This document shows, piece after piece, positions 10,438 to 19,879 of a stretch of DNA of 64,000 bases. Positions within the stretch are counted from its first letter, which is position 1. The number at the start of each line of letters is the position of its first letter. The DNA lies in the NCBI GenBank assembly GCA_002271215.1, contig CP018628.1:4154001-4218000 (forward strand), read 5' to 3'. Position numbers and translations under genes: made by a program. This DNA is from Lelliottia jeotgali. Lineage in GTDB: Bacteria; Pseudomonadota; Gammaproteobacteria; Enterobacterales; Enterobacteriaceae. The notes below the pieces were generated by a model. That model was not told where the DNA came from. It was given only the letters and a program-made list of their open reading frames with translations, and searched no databases.

Positions 10438-10735
10438 TTTTTCGGTACTACTAAGACTATTCGTTAATGGTAATCCCCGCTGCGCAAACACACAGCGTAG
10501 CAGGACATGAACTGAAACCTCATATGCGATAGTGCGAGAGTCAGACTAAAAATTATCTCAGTAGTCCTGCTTGTTTGGCAACTGAATTAAATCACCACAC
10601 CAGATGCTTAAGGCAACAAGAGGTAAGATTAGGAGAAGCTGAAACTCAAATCGGTACTCCTTGTATGCTAATTCATGCCCCACGTCAAACATCTGCAACA
10701 AACTGAACGCAAAATCCTCGCGGGGATCGTGACCA
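10438..10735. other. Intergenic region between hofQ and aroK
   Basis: About 300 bp with no convincing gene. It should hold the aroK superoperon promoter and the 3' end of the hof transcript. A 24-codon plus-strand frame (10674-10748) has no ribosome-binding sequence and is not called. No clear terminator hairpin seen. Confidence 0.5.
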
Positions 10736-11977
10736 TTATTGAATACTAATCAGACGTGGGGTGATGAATACCACCAGCTCGCGCCGCTCATTATCCTTCC
10801 CGTCATGGCGAAAAAGTTGCCCAACCCAGGGAAGACGACCGAGGCCAGGAATGCTGTCACTGCCTGTTTTGTTCTTTTGCGAGAAAATACCGCCCAGCGC
10901 CAGTGTTTCACCACTTTTAACTTCAACCTGAGTTTCAATTTCCTGCTTATCGATAGCCAGCGTTTCGCCATCCGCCTGCTGTAAAACCTGCCCAGGCATG
11001 TTTTCACTGATGTGCAGCTTGAGCCGCACCCGACCATTCGGTAACACCACGGGCGTGACCTCCATGCCGAGAACCGCTTCTTTAAACTCCACCGACGTTG
11101 CTCCACTTTCACCGCTGGAAACCTGATACGGAATTTCGCTGCCCTGCTTGATACTGGCGGGCTGCATATGCGAGGCCAGCAGCCGGGGGCTGGCGATGAT
11201 CTCTAACTGCTGCTTTTGTTCCAGCGCAGACAATTCCAGATCCAAAAGCCTGCCGTCAATTCGACCAATATTGAACCCTAAATGCGTCGTCGCGTTAGCC
11301 ACGGAAAGATCAGCACCTAGCGTGGTGATTTGCCCAGGCGAACCGGTGCTTTGCGCTTCTGCAAAATTCCATTTCACGCCCAGCTCACGCAGACTTTTTT
11401 CATTGATCGTGACGATATGTGCTTCCAGCTCCACCTGTGCGACGGGTAAATCCATCAACTCTGCCCAGTGCTGAAGGGCATCCAGGACGGGGGGAATATC
11501 ACGCACCAGAATGCGATTCGTGCGTTTGTCCACGGAGAGACTTCCCTTTGGACTGAGCTGTTTTTCAGCCGCTTTCTGTAATTCGCTTGCGTCGGCGTAG
11601 GCAAGAGACAGCGTGCGCGAGGCCAAGGGTACATTCAGCTTCAGGCGTGTTTGCTCTTCTTCTTTTTGCGTCTGCTGTTCACGCTGCCAGGAGGCGGTAT
11701 TCACATAAAAAATACCGCCCTCTTCTCGCAATATCAGCCCGGCGCTCGTCGCGACGATTTGCAGCGCCTGCCGCCACGGTACATGCGTCAAATGCAGCGA
11801 CAGCGTGCCGGTGACATCGGGCGAAATAATCAGATTGCGGTTTTCCAGCTCCACCAGCGACTGTAAAATCTGCGTCACCGGGACGTCATCCACCGCCAGC
11901 GTGACGGGTTTCGGCGCGGTGGCCTGCGTCGGCAGGCTGAACATCACCAGCAGAACCCCTATTTTTGCGATTTTCAT
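10736..11977 (-). CDS. hofQ: DNA-uptake secretin HofQ
   Basis: Outer-membrane secretin homologous to ComE/PilQ, thought to form the channel for DNA taken up as a nutrient in E. coli. 413 residues with a signal peptide (MKIAKIGVLLVMFSLPTQA). The N-terminal secretin/TonB-like domain has VDDVPVTQILQSL and DVTGTLSLHL. The C-terminal secretin core contains VPVAQVELEAHIV, LELSALEQ and ALGGIF, and the protein ends VVFITPRLISIQ. The ATG at 11977 is preceded by AAGGAACG and gives the family length. The start lies inside hofP (about 92-bp overlap). Confidence 0.93.
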   Translation of the reverse strand: MKIAKIGVLLVMFSLPTQATAPKPVTLAVDDVPVTQILQSLVELENRNLIISPDVTGTLSLHLTHVPWRQALQIVATSAGLILREEGGIFYVNTASWQREQQTQKEEEQTRLKLNVPLASRTLSLAYADASELQKAAEKQLSPKGSLSVDKRTNRILVRDIPPVLDALQHWAELMDLPVAQVELEAHIVTINEKSLRELGVKWNFAEAQSTGSPGQITTLGADLSVANATTHLGFNIGRIDGRLLDLELSALEQKQQLEIIASPRLLASHMQPASIKQGSEIPYQVSSGESGATSVEFKEAVLGMEVTPVVLPNGRVRLKLHISENMPGQVLQQADGETLAIDKQEIETQVEVKSGETLALGGIFSQKNKTGSDSIPGLGRLPWVGQLFRHDGKDNERRELVVFITPRLISIQ

Positions 11978-12290
11978 TGTTCGTTCCTTCTCGTTGCCAT
12001 CGCCACTCCTTCGGCTCACACTCTTCACCAAGCCCGACGACCATTTCCATTTCATTGACAGCGAGCACGAGCCAACCCGCAGGCAGCTTTTCTTGCTGCC
12101 TGACGCGATGCCAGCGCTGCTGTTCATCTTTGACGATACCGACAGAATTTCCGTTTTCGATTAGCCCTTGATATCGCCAGTGCGCTAACGTTCCTACTGA
12201 ACAGCGATCGTCCGGCGGATGGAAGGGGTCGCGCATTCCGGTGATAAAAATCAGAGAACAGATCAGCAAACAGCGCAGTTCAGTTCGCAT
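11886..12290 (-). CDS. hofP: HofP, competence/pilus assembly-like protein
   Basis: 134-residue protein, same length as E. coli HofP. The N-terminal hydrophobic segment (LRCLLICSLIFITG) acts as a signal or anchor, and the next motif MRDPFHPPDDRCSVGTLAHW is typical of PilP-like proteins. The last 30 residues overlap hofQ in another frame and look unstructured. By position and character it is the PilP-type periplasmic partner of the HofQ secretin; this role is inferred. Confidence 0.82.
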   Translation of the reverse strand: MRTELRCLLICSLIFITGMRDPFHPPDDRCSVGTLAHWRYQGLIENGNSVGIVKDEQQRWHRVRQQEKLPAGWLVLAVNEMEMVVGLGEECEPKEWRWQREGTNNENRKNRGSAGDVQPADAGHRAETRHAGGG

Positions 12291-12741
12291 TGGGACTCTC
12301 CAGTTGTACAACCAGTCGCAGAGTCGACTCTCCTGGCACCACAGAAAACGCGCTGACGTCCATCCCGCACCGTGCAAGCCGCTCAAACACATTGGGGATC
12401 TGCATCCAGTCAGCATCCAGCGTTAACGCGCCGCCCTTTGTCTCGGGTAGCCAGTGCACCAGACGCACACCACCGGCCTGGAAATCCAGCGGCGAAAAGG
12501 GCATAGAGGCCTGAACAGTAGGCTCTGCCAGAGCGAGCGGTGGCTGCGCCGCAACTACCCACAGTGCCGTTTGGGCAGAAGACAGCTGGTTTCGTTTTGC
12601 CTCGAGTTGCAACAGCGGCTGAATAGTCGGGCGGACCAGCACCAGATAGGTCCCTAAAAACATCAGGCAAGAGCCCAGGCTCCAGCACAAAATGCGTGTC
12701 CGCAGGTGAAGCGAATACCAGCGTTCATGGAGGATGTGCAC
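12280..12741 (-). CDS. hofO: HofO, PilO-like inner-membrane protein
   Basis: 153 residues with one N-terminal membrane helix (ILCWSLGSCLMFLGTYLVL, around residues 18-36) followed by a coiled-coil-prone stretch (LLQLEAKRNQLSSAQ) and a small periplasmic domain: the architecture of PilO. Overlaps the hofP start by 11 bp and follows hofN by 3 bp. Sequence conservation in this family is low, so naming relies on synteny and architecture. Confidence 0.85.
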   Translation of the reverse strand: MHILHERWYSLHLRTRILCWSLGSCLMFLGTYLVLVRPTIQPLLQLEAKRNQLSSAQTALWVVAAQPPLALAEPTVQASMPFSPLDFQAGGVRLVHWLPETKGGALTLDADWMQIPNVFERLARCGMDVSAFSVVPGESTLRLVVQLESPNAN

Positions 12742-12744
12742 ATT

Positions 12745-13248
12745 TCACCCCTGGCTCGTGAGGGTAAAACTGAACGTCCAGCGCCCCTGAGCATCCTGCA
12801 GCATTTCACCTGCTGGCCCGAGGCTAAAACCGGGCAACTGCCTGAGTGATTCCCCAAGCCCGACGAGCGCGGACTGCGTTGCTGCATAGCCTGACAATTC
12901 AAGACGAGATTGCTGATAGCGCATCTGTGTCAGCCAGGCTTGATCCGGCATGATTGACGCCAGTGAAACCAGCGCCTTTTGCCAGGCCTGCGTTCTGGCA
13001 CGGAGCACTCCCGTTTCTGGGGTTCGCGGCGGTGCCTGCTGCGCGCGGCGGGCGATCAATGCCTGATGAATCGCCGTCTCACTCGCCAGATGCGCTTCGA
13101 TAACGCGTGTTTTCAGGCCATTGACAGCTCGCAGGCTCATCACCGTCACAAGAGAGACAAGCAATGAGCCGATAAACAGCAGTCCCCAAAAACGCCAGCA
13201 GTGTTGTTGTCGCCGGTGCCGCCAGGGGAGAAAGTTTGTGATTTTCAC
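12745..13248 (-). CDS. hofN: HofN, PilN-like inner-membrane protein
   Basis: 167 residues: the N-terminal NFLPWR motif diagnostic of PilN proteins, one membrane helix (FWGLLFIGSLLVSLVTVMSL), then a periplasmic domain with AWLTQMRYQQSRLELSGYA. I use the GTG start at 13248, because it overlaps the hofM stop in a GTGA arrangement and places NFLPWR near the N terminus; the longer open frame reads hofM coding sequence. Slightly shorter than E. coli HofN (179). Confidence 0.85.
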   Translation of the reverse strand: MKITNFLPWRHRRQQHCWRFWGLLFIGSLLVSLVTVMSLRAVNGLKTRVIEAHLASETAIHQALIARRAQQAPPRTPETGVLRARTQAWQKALVSLASIMPDQAWLTQMRYQQSRLELSGYAATQSALVGLGESLRQLPGFSLGPAGEMLQDAQGRWTFSFTLTSQG

Positions 13249-14027
13249 TCGAACAATTCCCCCATCGCGAGGGCCAGGGCGACGGTAAATTCCATTCCGC
13301 ATTCGGGCAACGGCGGCTGACAGTGTGAAATCACGCTGAAGGGATCGCGCTGTTCAACGCCAAAAAGCGCGATGTCATCAGGGTTGAGCGCTAGCAAAGC
13401 GCCCAAATCGGCCACACTTTTCGCCTCATCAGCGGTCTTTCGCCCCCACTGATGGCGCATTGCCCACAACCAGTGCTGGCCGTCGCGCCACGCCACGCAT
13501 TGGGCAGGCGGATCAAGAAGCGGCAGGAAGTTCGCCAGCGCCGAAGCATCCGGCGTGATGGCCGCAACGTGCAGTCGCAGCGATTCTGCCAACGTCAAAA
13601 GCGCTGCGACCTCTTTGTTTTGCGCCGCTGTCACCTGAAATGAGCGGCTAAAGGTGTCCTGTGTGTAGTCAAAACAGAGCGCGTCGGGTGGCATTTCCAG
13701 CTCGCGTGACATCGCAGAAGCAATCCACGAAGCCTGCTCGCTGTCGCGTAACGTCAGCGCCGGGCAAGGTAGCGTCTTTTGCAGCGTACGGGCGGCGGGG
13801 AACGCGATAAAGAGCCGATGATGATGGGGTAATGCCTGGCTCCACTCCTTCAGAGCCGCAACCAGCTGTTGTGGCTGAATAATTTGCCCATCGCGGATAA
13901 CACCCGCTGCCACAGGGATTTGCCACCAGCGGCGCAAACGCCACCCGGTGCGCTCTTGGGTGAGAGAGGCGGCTAAAACTCTATCTTGTTGAATGTGAAC
14001 ACCCGTTCGCCATGTTTTGAAAGCCAT
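13245..14027 (-). CDS. hofM: HofM, PilM-like actin-fold protein
   Basis: 260 residues, close to E. coli HofM (259). PilM-type cytoplasmic protein with an actin-like ATPase fold that docks to the PilN-type partner; N terminus MAFKTWRTGVHIQQDRVLAA. First gene of hofMNOPQ, with all junctions overlapping or within a few bases, implying one transcript from a promoter between hofM and mrcA. Confidence 0.88.
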   Translation of the reverse strand: MAFKTWRTGVHIQQDRVLAASLTQERTGWRLRRWWQIPVAAGVIRDGQIIQPQQLVAALKEWSQALPHHHRLFIAFPAARTLQKTLPCPALTLRDSEQASWIASAMSRELEMPPDALCFDYTQDTFSRSFQVTAAQNKEVAALLTLAESLRLHVAAITPDASALANFLPLLDPPAQCVAWRDGQHWLWAMRHQWGRKTADEAKSVADLGALLALNPDDIALFGVEQRDPFSVISHCQPPLPECGMEFTVALALAMGELFE

Positions 14028-14147
14028 ACTTCACGATCTCCTTATCGCCCGTCAGGTTGACGGCTCTATCAATGCTTCAGGCTTGCCTTTATACTACCGC
14101 GCGATTGTTTAGAAACTGCCCAAGTGAAACTGAATGGGAAATCTCCA

Positions 14148-16700
14148 GTGAAGTTCGTAAAGTATTTATTCATCCTTGCAGTCTGTTGCATTCTGCTGGG
14201 AGCAGGCTCGATTTATGGTTTGTACAAATATATTGAGCCGCAACTACCCGATGTCGCCACGCTGCGTGATGTGCGACTCCAGATCCCAATGCAGGTCTAT
14301 AGCGCCGATGGCGAACTCATCGCCCAGTACGGCGAGAAGCGTCGTATCCCGCTGACCCTTAACCAGATTCCACCGGTGATGGTGAAAGCCTTTATCGCCA
14401 CGGAAGACAGTCGTTTCTATGAACACCACGGCGTCGATCCAGTGGGGATTTTCCGTGCCGCAAGCGTCGCGCTGTTCTCCGGCCATGCCTCTCAGGGGGC
14501 CAGTACCATTACGCAGCAGCTGGCGCGTAACTTCTTCCTGAGCCCGGAAAAAACGCTGACCCGTAAGATCAAAGAGGTGTTCCTTGCCATCCGCATCGAA
14601 CAGCTGCTGAGCAAAGACGAGATCCTCGAGCTTTACCTCAACAAGATCTATCTGGGTTATCGTGCGTACGGCGTCGGCGCGGCGGCGCAGGTCTATTTTG
14701 GTAAACCTGTCGAACAGCTGAGCTTAAGCGAAATGGCGACGATCGCCGGTCTGCCGAAAGCGCCGTCAACGTTCAACCCGCTCTACTCCCTCGACCGCGC
14801 GACTGCACGTCGTAACGTGGTGCTGTCGCGTATGCTGAGCGAAGGCTATATCAGCCAGACTCAGTACGATCAGGCGCGTAACGAAGCCATTGATGCTAAC
14901 TATCACGCTCCTGAAATCGCCTTCTCCGCCCCGTATCTCACGGAAATGGTCCGCCAGGAAATGGTGAGCCGCTATGGCGAGCAGGCGTACGAAGATGGCT
15001 ATCGTATTTACACCACCATCACCCGCAAAGTGCAGCAGGCGGCACAGCAGGCGGTGCGTAACAACGTGATGGATTACGACATGCGTCACGGCTACCGCGG
15101 CCCGTCGAACGTGCTGTGGAAAGTGGGCGAAAGCGCATGGGATAGCAAAAAAATCATCGACTCGCTGAAAACACTGCCGACCTACGGACCACTGTTACCG
15201 GCGGTTGTGACCATCGCTGACCCTCAAGAAGCCACCGCGATGATGGCCGACGGAACCTCTGTTTCGTTGCGAATGGACGGTATCCGTTGGGCACGTCCGT
15301 ATCGCTCCGATACGGCGCAAGGCCCGACGCCGCGTAAAGTCACCGACGTCGTGCAAACCGGACAACAAATCTGGGTCCGTCAGGTGAATGACGCCTGGTG
15401 GCTGGCACAGGTTCCAGACGTGAACTCGGCGCTGGTGTCAATCAATCCGCAAAACGGTGCCGTGATGGCCCTGGTCGGTGGTTTTGATTTCAATCAGAGC
15501 AAATTTAACCGCGCCACGCAGGCGCTGCGTCAGGTCGGGTCGAACATTAAACCGTTCCTGTACACCGCGGCGATGGATAAAGGGCTGACGCTGGCGAGTA
15601 TCCTCAACGATGTGCCGATCTCACGCTGGGATGCAGGTGCAGGTTCTGACTGGCAGCCGAAAAACTCCCCGCCGGAGTATTCCGGTCCAATCCGTTTACG
15701 TCAGGGTCTGGGGCAGTCCAAAAACGTGGTGATGGTCCGCGCGATGCGCGCAATGGGCGTCGATTACGCAGCAGAATATCTGCAACGCTTCGGTTTCCCG
15801 GCGCAAAACATTGTGCATACTGAATCCCTGGCGCTCGGCTCTGCGTCCTTTACGCCATTGCAGGTAGCTCGCGGTTACTCGGTAATGGCTAACGGCGGTT
15901 TCCTGGTCGATCCGTATTTCATCAGCAAGATTGAAAACGATCAGGGCGGCGTGCTGTTTGAGGCGAAACCGAAAATCGCCTGCCCAGAATGTGATATTCC
16001 GGTGATTTATGGCGATACGCCAAAATCAAACGTACTGGATAACAAGGACATGGAAGACGTGGCTCAGTCTCAGGAGCAGCAGAATTCCACCGTGCCACAA
16101 CCGCAGCTGGAGCAGGCTAACCAGGCGCTGGTCGCTCAGAGCGGTGCGCAGGAATATGCTCCTCACGTGATCAACACGCCGCTGTCGTTCCTGATCAAGA
16201 GCGCCCTGAACACCAACATCTTTGGTGAGCCGGGCTGGCAGGGCACAGGCTGGCGCGCGGGTCGGGATTTACAGCGCCACGATATCGGCGGTAAAACCGG
16301 GACCACCAACAGCTCGAAAGACGCCTGGTTCTCCGGTTACGGCCCGGGCGTGGTGACCTCCGTGTGGATTGGCTTTGACGATCACCGTCGTGATTTAGGC
16401 CGCACGTCAGCATCCGGGGCGATTAAGGACCAGATTTCCGGTTATGAAGGCGGCGCGAAGAGTGCTCAGCCAGCCTGGGACGCTTACATGAAAGCGGTTC
16501 TCGAGGGCGTACCGGAACAGCCGCTTACCCCGCCGCCTGGCGTGGTGACGGTAAATATCGATCGCAGCACCGGTCAGTTAGCGAACGGCGGCAACAGCCG
16601 CGCGGAGTTCTTCATTGAGGGCACGCAGCCTACGACGCAGGCGGTGCATGAGGTGGGAACCGAGTTGATTGATAACGGCGAGACGCACGAGCTGTTCTGA
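14148..16700 (+). CDS. mrcA: Penicillin-binding protein 1A, bifunctional
   Basis: Inner-membrane peptidoglycan synthase with glycosyltransferase and transpeptidase activity. With the GTG start at 14148 the protein is 850 residues, the E. coli length; an in-frame ATG eight codons upstream (14124) is the alternative. Order: membrane anchor (residues 6-26), glycosyltransferase with catalytic Glu86 in ATEDSRFYEHHG and GASTITQQLARN, then the transpeptidase with Ser in GSNIKP near residue 465 and GGKTGTTNSSKDAWFSG. Divergent from hofM; a REP pair follows the stop. Confidence 0.96.
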   Translation: MKFVKYLFILAVCCILLGAGSIYGLYKYIEPQLPDVATLRDVRLQIPMQVYSADGELIAQYGEKRRIPLTLNQIPPVMVKAFIATEDSRFYEHHGVDPVGIFRAASVALFSGHASQGASTITQQLARNFFLSPEKTLTRKIKEVFLAIRIEQLLSKDEILELYLNKIYLGYRAYGVGAAAQVYFGKPVEQLSLSEMATIAGLPKAPSTFNPLYSLDRATARRNVVLSRMLSEGYISQTQYDQARNEAIDANYHAPEIAFSAPYLTEMVRQEMVSRYGEQAYEDGYRIYTTITRKVQQAAQQAVRNNVMDYDMRHGYRGPSNVLWKVGESAWDSKKIIDSLKTLPTYGPLLPAVVTIADPQEATAMMADGTSVSLRMDGIRWARPYRSDTAQGPTPRKVTDVVQTGQQIWVRQVNDAWWLAQVPDVNSALVSINPQNGAVMALVGGFDFNQSKFNRATQALRQVGSNIKPFLYTAAMDKGLTLASILNDVPISRWDAGAGSDWQPKNSPPEYSGPIRLRQGLGQSKNVVMVRAMRAMGVDYAAEYLQRFGFPAQNIVHTESLALGSASFTPLQVARGYSVMANGGFLVDPYFISKIENDQGGVLFEAKPKIACPECDIPVIYGDTPKSNVLDNKDMEDVAQSQEQQNSTVPQPQLEQANQALVAQSGAQEYAPHVINTPLSFLIKSALNTNIFGEPGWQGTGWRAGRDLQRHDIGGKTGTTNSSKDAWFSGYGPGVVTSVWIGFDDHRRDLGRTSASGAIKDQISGYEGGAKSAQPAWDAYMKAVLEGVPEQPLTPPPGVVTVNIDRSTGQLANGGNSRAEFFIEGTQPTTQAVHEVGTELIDNGETHELF

Positions 16701-16708
16701 TGGTCCTG

Positions 16709-16788
16709 ATGCCCGGCGGCGCGTTGCTTGCCGGGCCTACAAAACCTGATCGTAGGCCGGGTAAGGCGAAGCCGCCACCCGGCTTTTT
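16709..16788. repeat. REP/BIME pair between mrcA and nudE
   Basis: Two inverted REP units (GCCCGGCGGCGCGTTGCTTG followed by GGCCGGGTAAGGCGAAGCC). The second ends in CCCGGCTTTTTTT, so the element probably doubles as the mrcA transcription terminator. Confidence 0.85.
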
Positions 16789-17355
16789 TTATGGGCTACA
16801 AACGCCCCTGCCCTTCAACCACTCCCGCACCAGGAACAGCGCACTGACATTGCGGGCTTCGTTAAAATCGGGGTCTTCCAGCAAATCCATCAGATGCGCC
16901 AGCGGCCAGCGCACCTGCGGCAGCGGCTCAGGCTCGTCCCCTTCCAGTTTTTCCGCATAGAGATCTTCTGCCAGCACGATATTCATTTTGCTGGAGAAAT
17001 AGGACGGGGCCATGCTCAGCTTTTTCAGGAACGTAAGGTCATTCGCGCCAAAGCCCACTTCTTCTTTCAGCTCGCGATTCGCGGCTTCGAAAACAGATTC
17101 ACCTGGGTCGATAAGCCCTTTTGAGAAGCCCAATTCATAGGATTCTGTCCCCACCGCATATTCACGAATCAAAATCAGGTGATCGTCAACAATAGGAACG
17201 ATCATCACCGCTTCGCGCGTGGACGGGCGCATACGTTCATAGACGCGACGCACGCCGTTGCTGAATTCCAGGTCGACACTTTCCACGGTAAAAAGGCGTG
17301 ATTTGGCGACGGTTTCAACATTCAAAATGGTGGGTTTTTGTAAGGGTTTGCTCAT
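16789..17355 (-). CDS. nudE: ADP compounds hydrolase NudE
   Basis: Nudix hydrolase cleaving ADP-ribose, NADH and Ap3A-type compounds. 188 residues; the Nudix box reads GLIDPGESVFEAANRELKEE, with VGFG after it, fitting GX5EX7REUXEEXGU. ATG at 17355 (MSKPLQKPTILNVETVA) gives the E. coli-like protein; the 17-residue extension upstream has no support. Convergent with mrcA, divergent from igaA. Confidence 0.95.
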   Translation of the reverse strand: MSKPLQKPTILNVETVAKSRLFTVESVDLEFSNGVRRVYERMRPSTREAVMIVPIVDDHLILIREYAVGTESYELGFSKGLIDPGESVFEAANRELKEEVGFGANDLTFLKKLSMAPSYFSSKMNIVLAEDLYAEKLEGDEPEPLPQVRWPLAHLMDLLEDPDFNEARNVSALFLVREWLKGRGVCSP

Positions 17356-17406
17356 CTTGACGGGTCTTTGCTGTGTGAACTGAGTGCATTGTGCGATATG
17401 CCGCAC

Positions 17407-17676
17407 GGTTTCGGCAATGTCAATCGCTCTTTATTTACATTTTTGCAACCTAGCGTGAGTTAATCCTCATTTCAGCGCAAAAGTCAAGAGGTTGAAATAA
17501 CTCCAGGAATTTGCTGATATCCCGCCAGGGTTGCCTTTGCTATTATCTGCGGTCACTGGGATGCGCTTCAAAATGCTCAAGTTCGACTCCATGCTTGCCG
17601 ATAGCCAACCACAGAGACTCATTCACTGTAAAAGGTGCAACTGACAACACCTGTAAATTAGTAAGATGGGGAAAGC
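17407..17676. other. Intergenic region between nudE and igaA
   Basis: 270 bp between divergent genes; should hold both promoters. AAGATGGGGAAAGC precedes the igaA ATG. No gene, repeat or clear hairpin seen. Confidence 0.5.
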
Positions 17677-19815
17677 ATGAGCACCATTTTGATATTTTTC
17701 GCTGCACTGCTGGCCTGCGCACTACTCGCAGGTTGGTTATACCGGCGCCGGGCACAGCGGCGATATCGCCTGCCATTTTTAAACGCCTTTGCCGGAGCAA
17801 CTACGCGCAAACTGGCGCCCGAAGAACGCAGCGCAATTGAAAACTATCTTGATACGTTGAACCGTGTCCAGCAGACACCTGGCCCGACCGGCGCCAGCGC
17901 TGCGCCGATCTCCCTGACGCTCAACGCGCAAAGCGACACCGTGCTGTGCGTGACGCGCTCGATCACCCGCTATGGCATTACCACCGACGATCCCAACAAG
18001 TGGCGCTACTATCTCGATTCAGTCGAAGTGCATCTGCCGCCGTTTTGGGAACAATACATCAATGATGAAAATAGCGTTGAGCTGATCCCGACAGATTCTA
18101 TTCCGCTGGTCATTGCTCTGAATGGTCACACCCTGAGTGAATATGTTCAGGAAGCACCGCGCTTTGCGCTGGAGCGCACAAGCTCCACACAGGCGTCAAT
18201 TCGTGGTGAAGAGACTGAACAGATTGAACTGCTTAACATTCGCCAGGAAACGCACGAGGAGTATGCCCTCAGCCGTCCGGACGGAATTCGTGAGGCGGTG
18301 CTGATCGTTGCCGCTTTCGTGCTCTTTTTCTTCTGCCTGATGGCACCGGACGTTTTTGCACCCTGGCTGGCGGGCGGTGCACTGTTGCTGCTGGGCGCTG
18401 GTCTGTGGGGGTTATTTGCGGCTCCGGCAAAAACGACGCTGCGCGAAATCCACTGCTTACGCGGTACGCCTAAGCGCTGGGGTTTGTTCGGCGAGAACGA
18501 TCAGGAACATATCAACAACATCTCGCTCGGGATTATCGATCTCATCTATCCGCGCCACTGGCAGCCGTGGATTGCCCAGGATTTAGGGCAAAAAACCGAT
18601 ATTGATATTTATCTCGACCGCCACGTTGTGCGCCAGGGGCGTTTCCTGTCCCTTCATGATGAAGTCAAAAACTTCCCGCTCCAGCACTGGCTTCGCAGTA
18701 CCGTTATCGCCGGAGGCGCTGCGCTGGTGCTGGCGATGTTGATTCTGCTGGTGCCACTCGATATGCCGATTAAATTCACCCTGTCATGGATCAAAGGCGC
18801 ACAAACCATTGAAGCCACCAGCGTGAATCAACTGGAAGATGCAGGCGTTCGCGTCGGTGATACGCTGAAGCTGAAAGGAACGGGCATGTGTAATATCCAC
18901 GCGCCCGGAACCTGGAACACACGCCAAAACTCACCGTTCACACCTTTTGATTGTTCGCAGATAGTCTGGAATGACGCCCCACCGCTGCCGCTGCCGGAAT
19001 CCGACACCGTCGGCAAAGCAACGGCTTTAACTCAGGCTCTGAACCGCCAACTGCATCCAAAACCGGAAGACAATTCCCGCGTCAGCCAGTCTCTGCGCGC
19101 AGCGATTCAGAAATCTGGCATGGTGCTGCTGGATGATTTCGGCGACATCGTGATGAAAACGCAGGATCTCTGTTCCGCCGACGATGAGTGTGTGCGCCTC
19201 AAAAACGCGTTGGTCAATCTCGGGAACAGTAAAGACTGGGAAGCGCTGGTGAAACGCGCTGACGCAGGGCGACTTGACGGCGTAAACGTTCTGCTGCGCC
19301 CGGTGAGTGCCGAATCACTGGAGAATCTGGTCGCCACTTCCACCGCGCCTTTCGTCATGCGTGAAACCACCCGCGCGGCCCAGGCGTTAAACAGCCCGGC
19401 ACCGGGCGGTTTCGTGATTATCAGCGATGAAGGGAGCGATCTGGTCGATCAGCCTTATCCGCCGGTGGCGCTGTATGATTACCCGGCTCAGGAACAATGG
19501 GGCGAGTTCCAGCGTCTGGCGCAAATGCTGATGCAAACGCCGTTCAGCGCTGAGGGCATTGTGACGGGTATCTTTACCGATGCCAACGGCACCCGCCATG
19601 TCGAACTTCACCGCATGCCGGACAGCGCCGGATTATGGCGTTACATTGCCACTACCCTGCTGATGTTGGCGATGCTGGTGTGCATTATCTGGAACGGAAT
19701 CGCTGCGCTGCGCCGCTATCAGCGCTCTCGTACGCGCCTGGCCGAGATTCAGCAATACTATGAAAACTGCCTCAATCCCAAGCTCATCGCCGCGCCTGAC
19801 AGCCTGATCGGATAA
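17677..19815 (+). CDS. igaA: IgaA/YrfF, inner-membrane repressor of Rcs phosphorelay
   Basis: 712 residues (E. coli 711). Polytopic inner-membrane protein that holds the Rcs envelope-stress phosphorelay off; essential in Salmonella unless Rcs is inactivated. N-terminal helix ILIFFAALLACALLAGWLY, a cytoplasmic domain, a pair of helices around residues 208-250 (AVLIVAAFVLFFFCLMA and WLAGGALLLLGAGLWGLF), another helix near 345-365 (AGGAALVLAMLILLVPL), a large periplasmic domain with four cysteines (CNI, DCS, LCS, ECV), and a final helix near 655-675. Alone on its transcript at the 5' end; yrfG follows after 64 bp. Confidence 0.95.
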   Translation: MSTILIFFAALLACALLAGWLYRRRAQRRYRLPFLNAFAGATTRKLAPEERSAIENYLDTLNRVQQTPGPTGASAAPISLTLNAQSDTVLCVTRSITRYGITTDDPNKWRYYLDSVEVHLPPFWEQYINDENSVELIPTDSIPLVIALNGHTLSEYVQEAPRFALERTSSTQASIRGEETEQIELLNIRQETHEEYALSRPDGIREAVLIVAAFVLFFFCLMAPDVFAPWLAGGALLLLGAGLWGLFAAPAKTTLREIHCLRGTPKRWGLFGENDQEHINNISLGIIDLIYPRHWQPWIAQDLGQKTDIDIYLDRHVVRQGRFLSLHDEVKNFPLQHWLRSTVIAGGAALVLAMLILLVPLDMPIKFTLSWIKGAQTIEATSVNQLEDAGVRVGDTLKLKGTGMCNIHAPGTWNTRQNSPFTPFDCSQIVWNDAPPLPLPESDTVGKATALTQALNRQLHPKPEDNSRVSQSLRAAIQKSGMVLLDDFGDIVMKTQDLCSADDECVRLKNALVNLGNSKDWEALVKRADAGRLDGVNVLLRPVSAESLENLVATSTAPFVMRETTRAAQALNSPAPGGFVIISDEGSDLVDQPYPPVALYDYPAQEQWGEFQRLAQMLMQTPFSAEGIVTGIFTDANGTRHVELHRMPDSAGLWRYIATTLLMLAMLVCIIWNGIAALRRYQRSRTRLAEIQQYYENCLNPKLIAAPDSLIG

Positions 19816-19879
19816 TACCGCTGCGCGACAGTTATGCTAACCTGTCGCGCACGTATATTTCCGCTGGAGAGTTCCCCCC

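Noticed and set aside
10674..10748. A 24-codon plus-strand frame at the hofQ 3' end.
   Set aside because: No ribosome-binding sequence, overlaps hofQ, and too short to judge.
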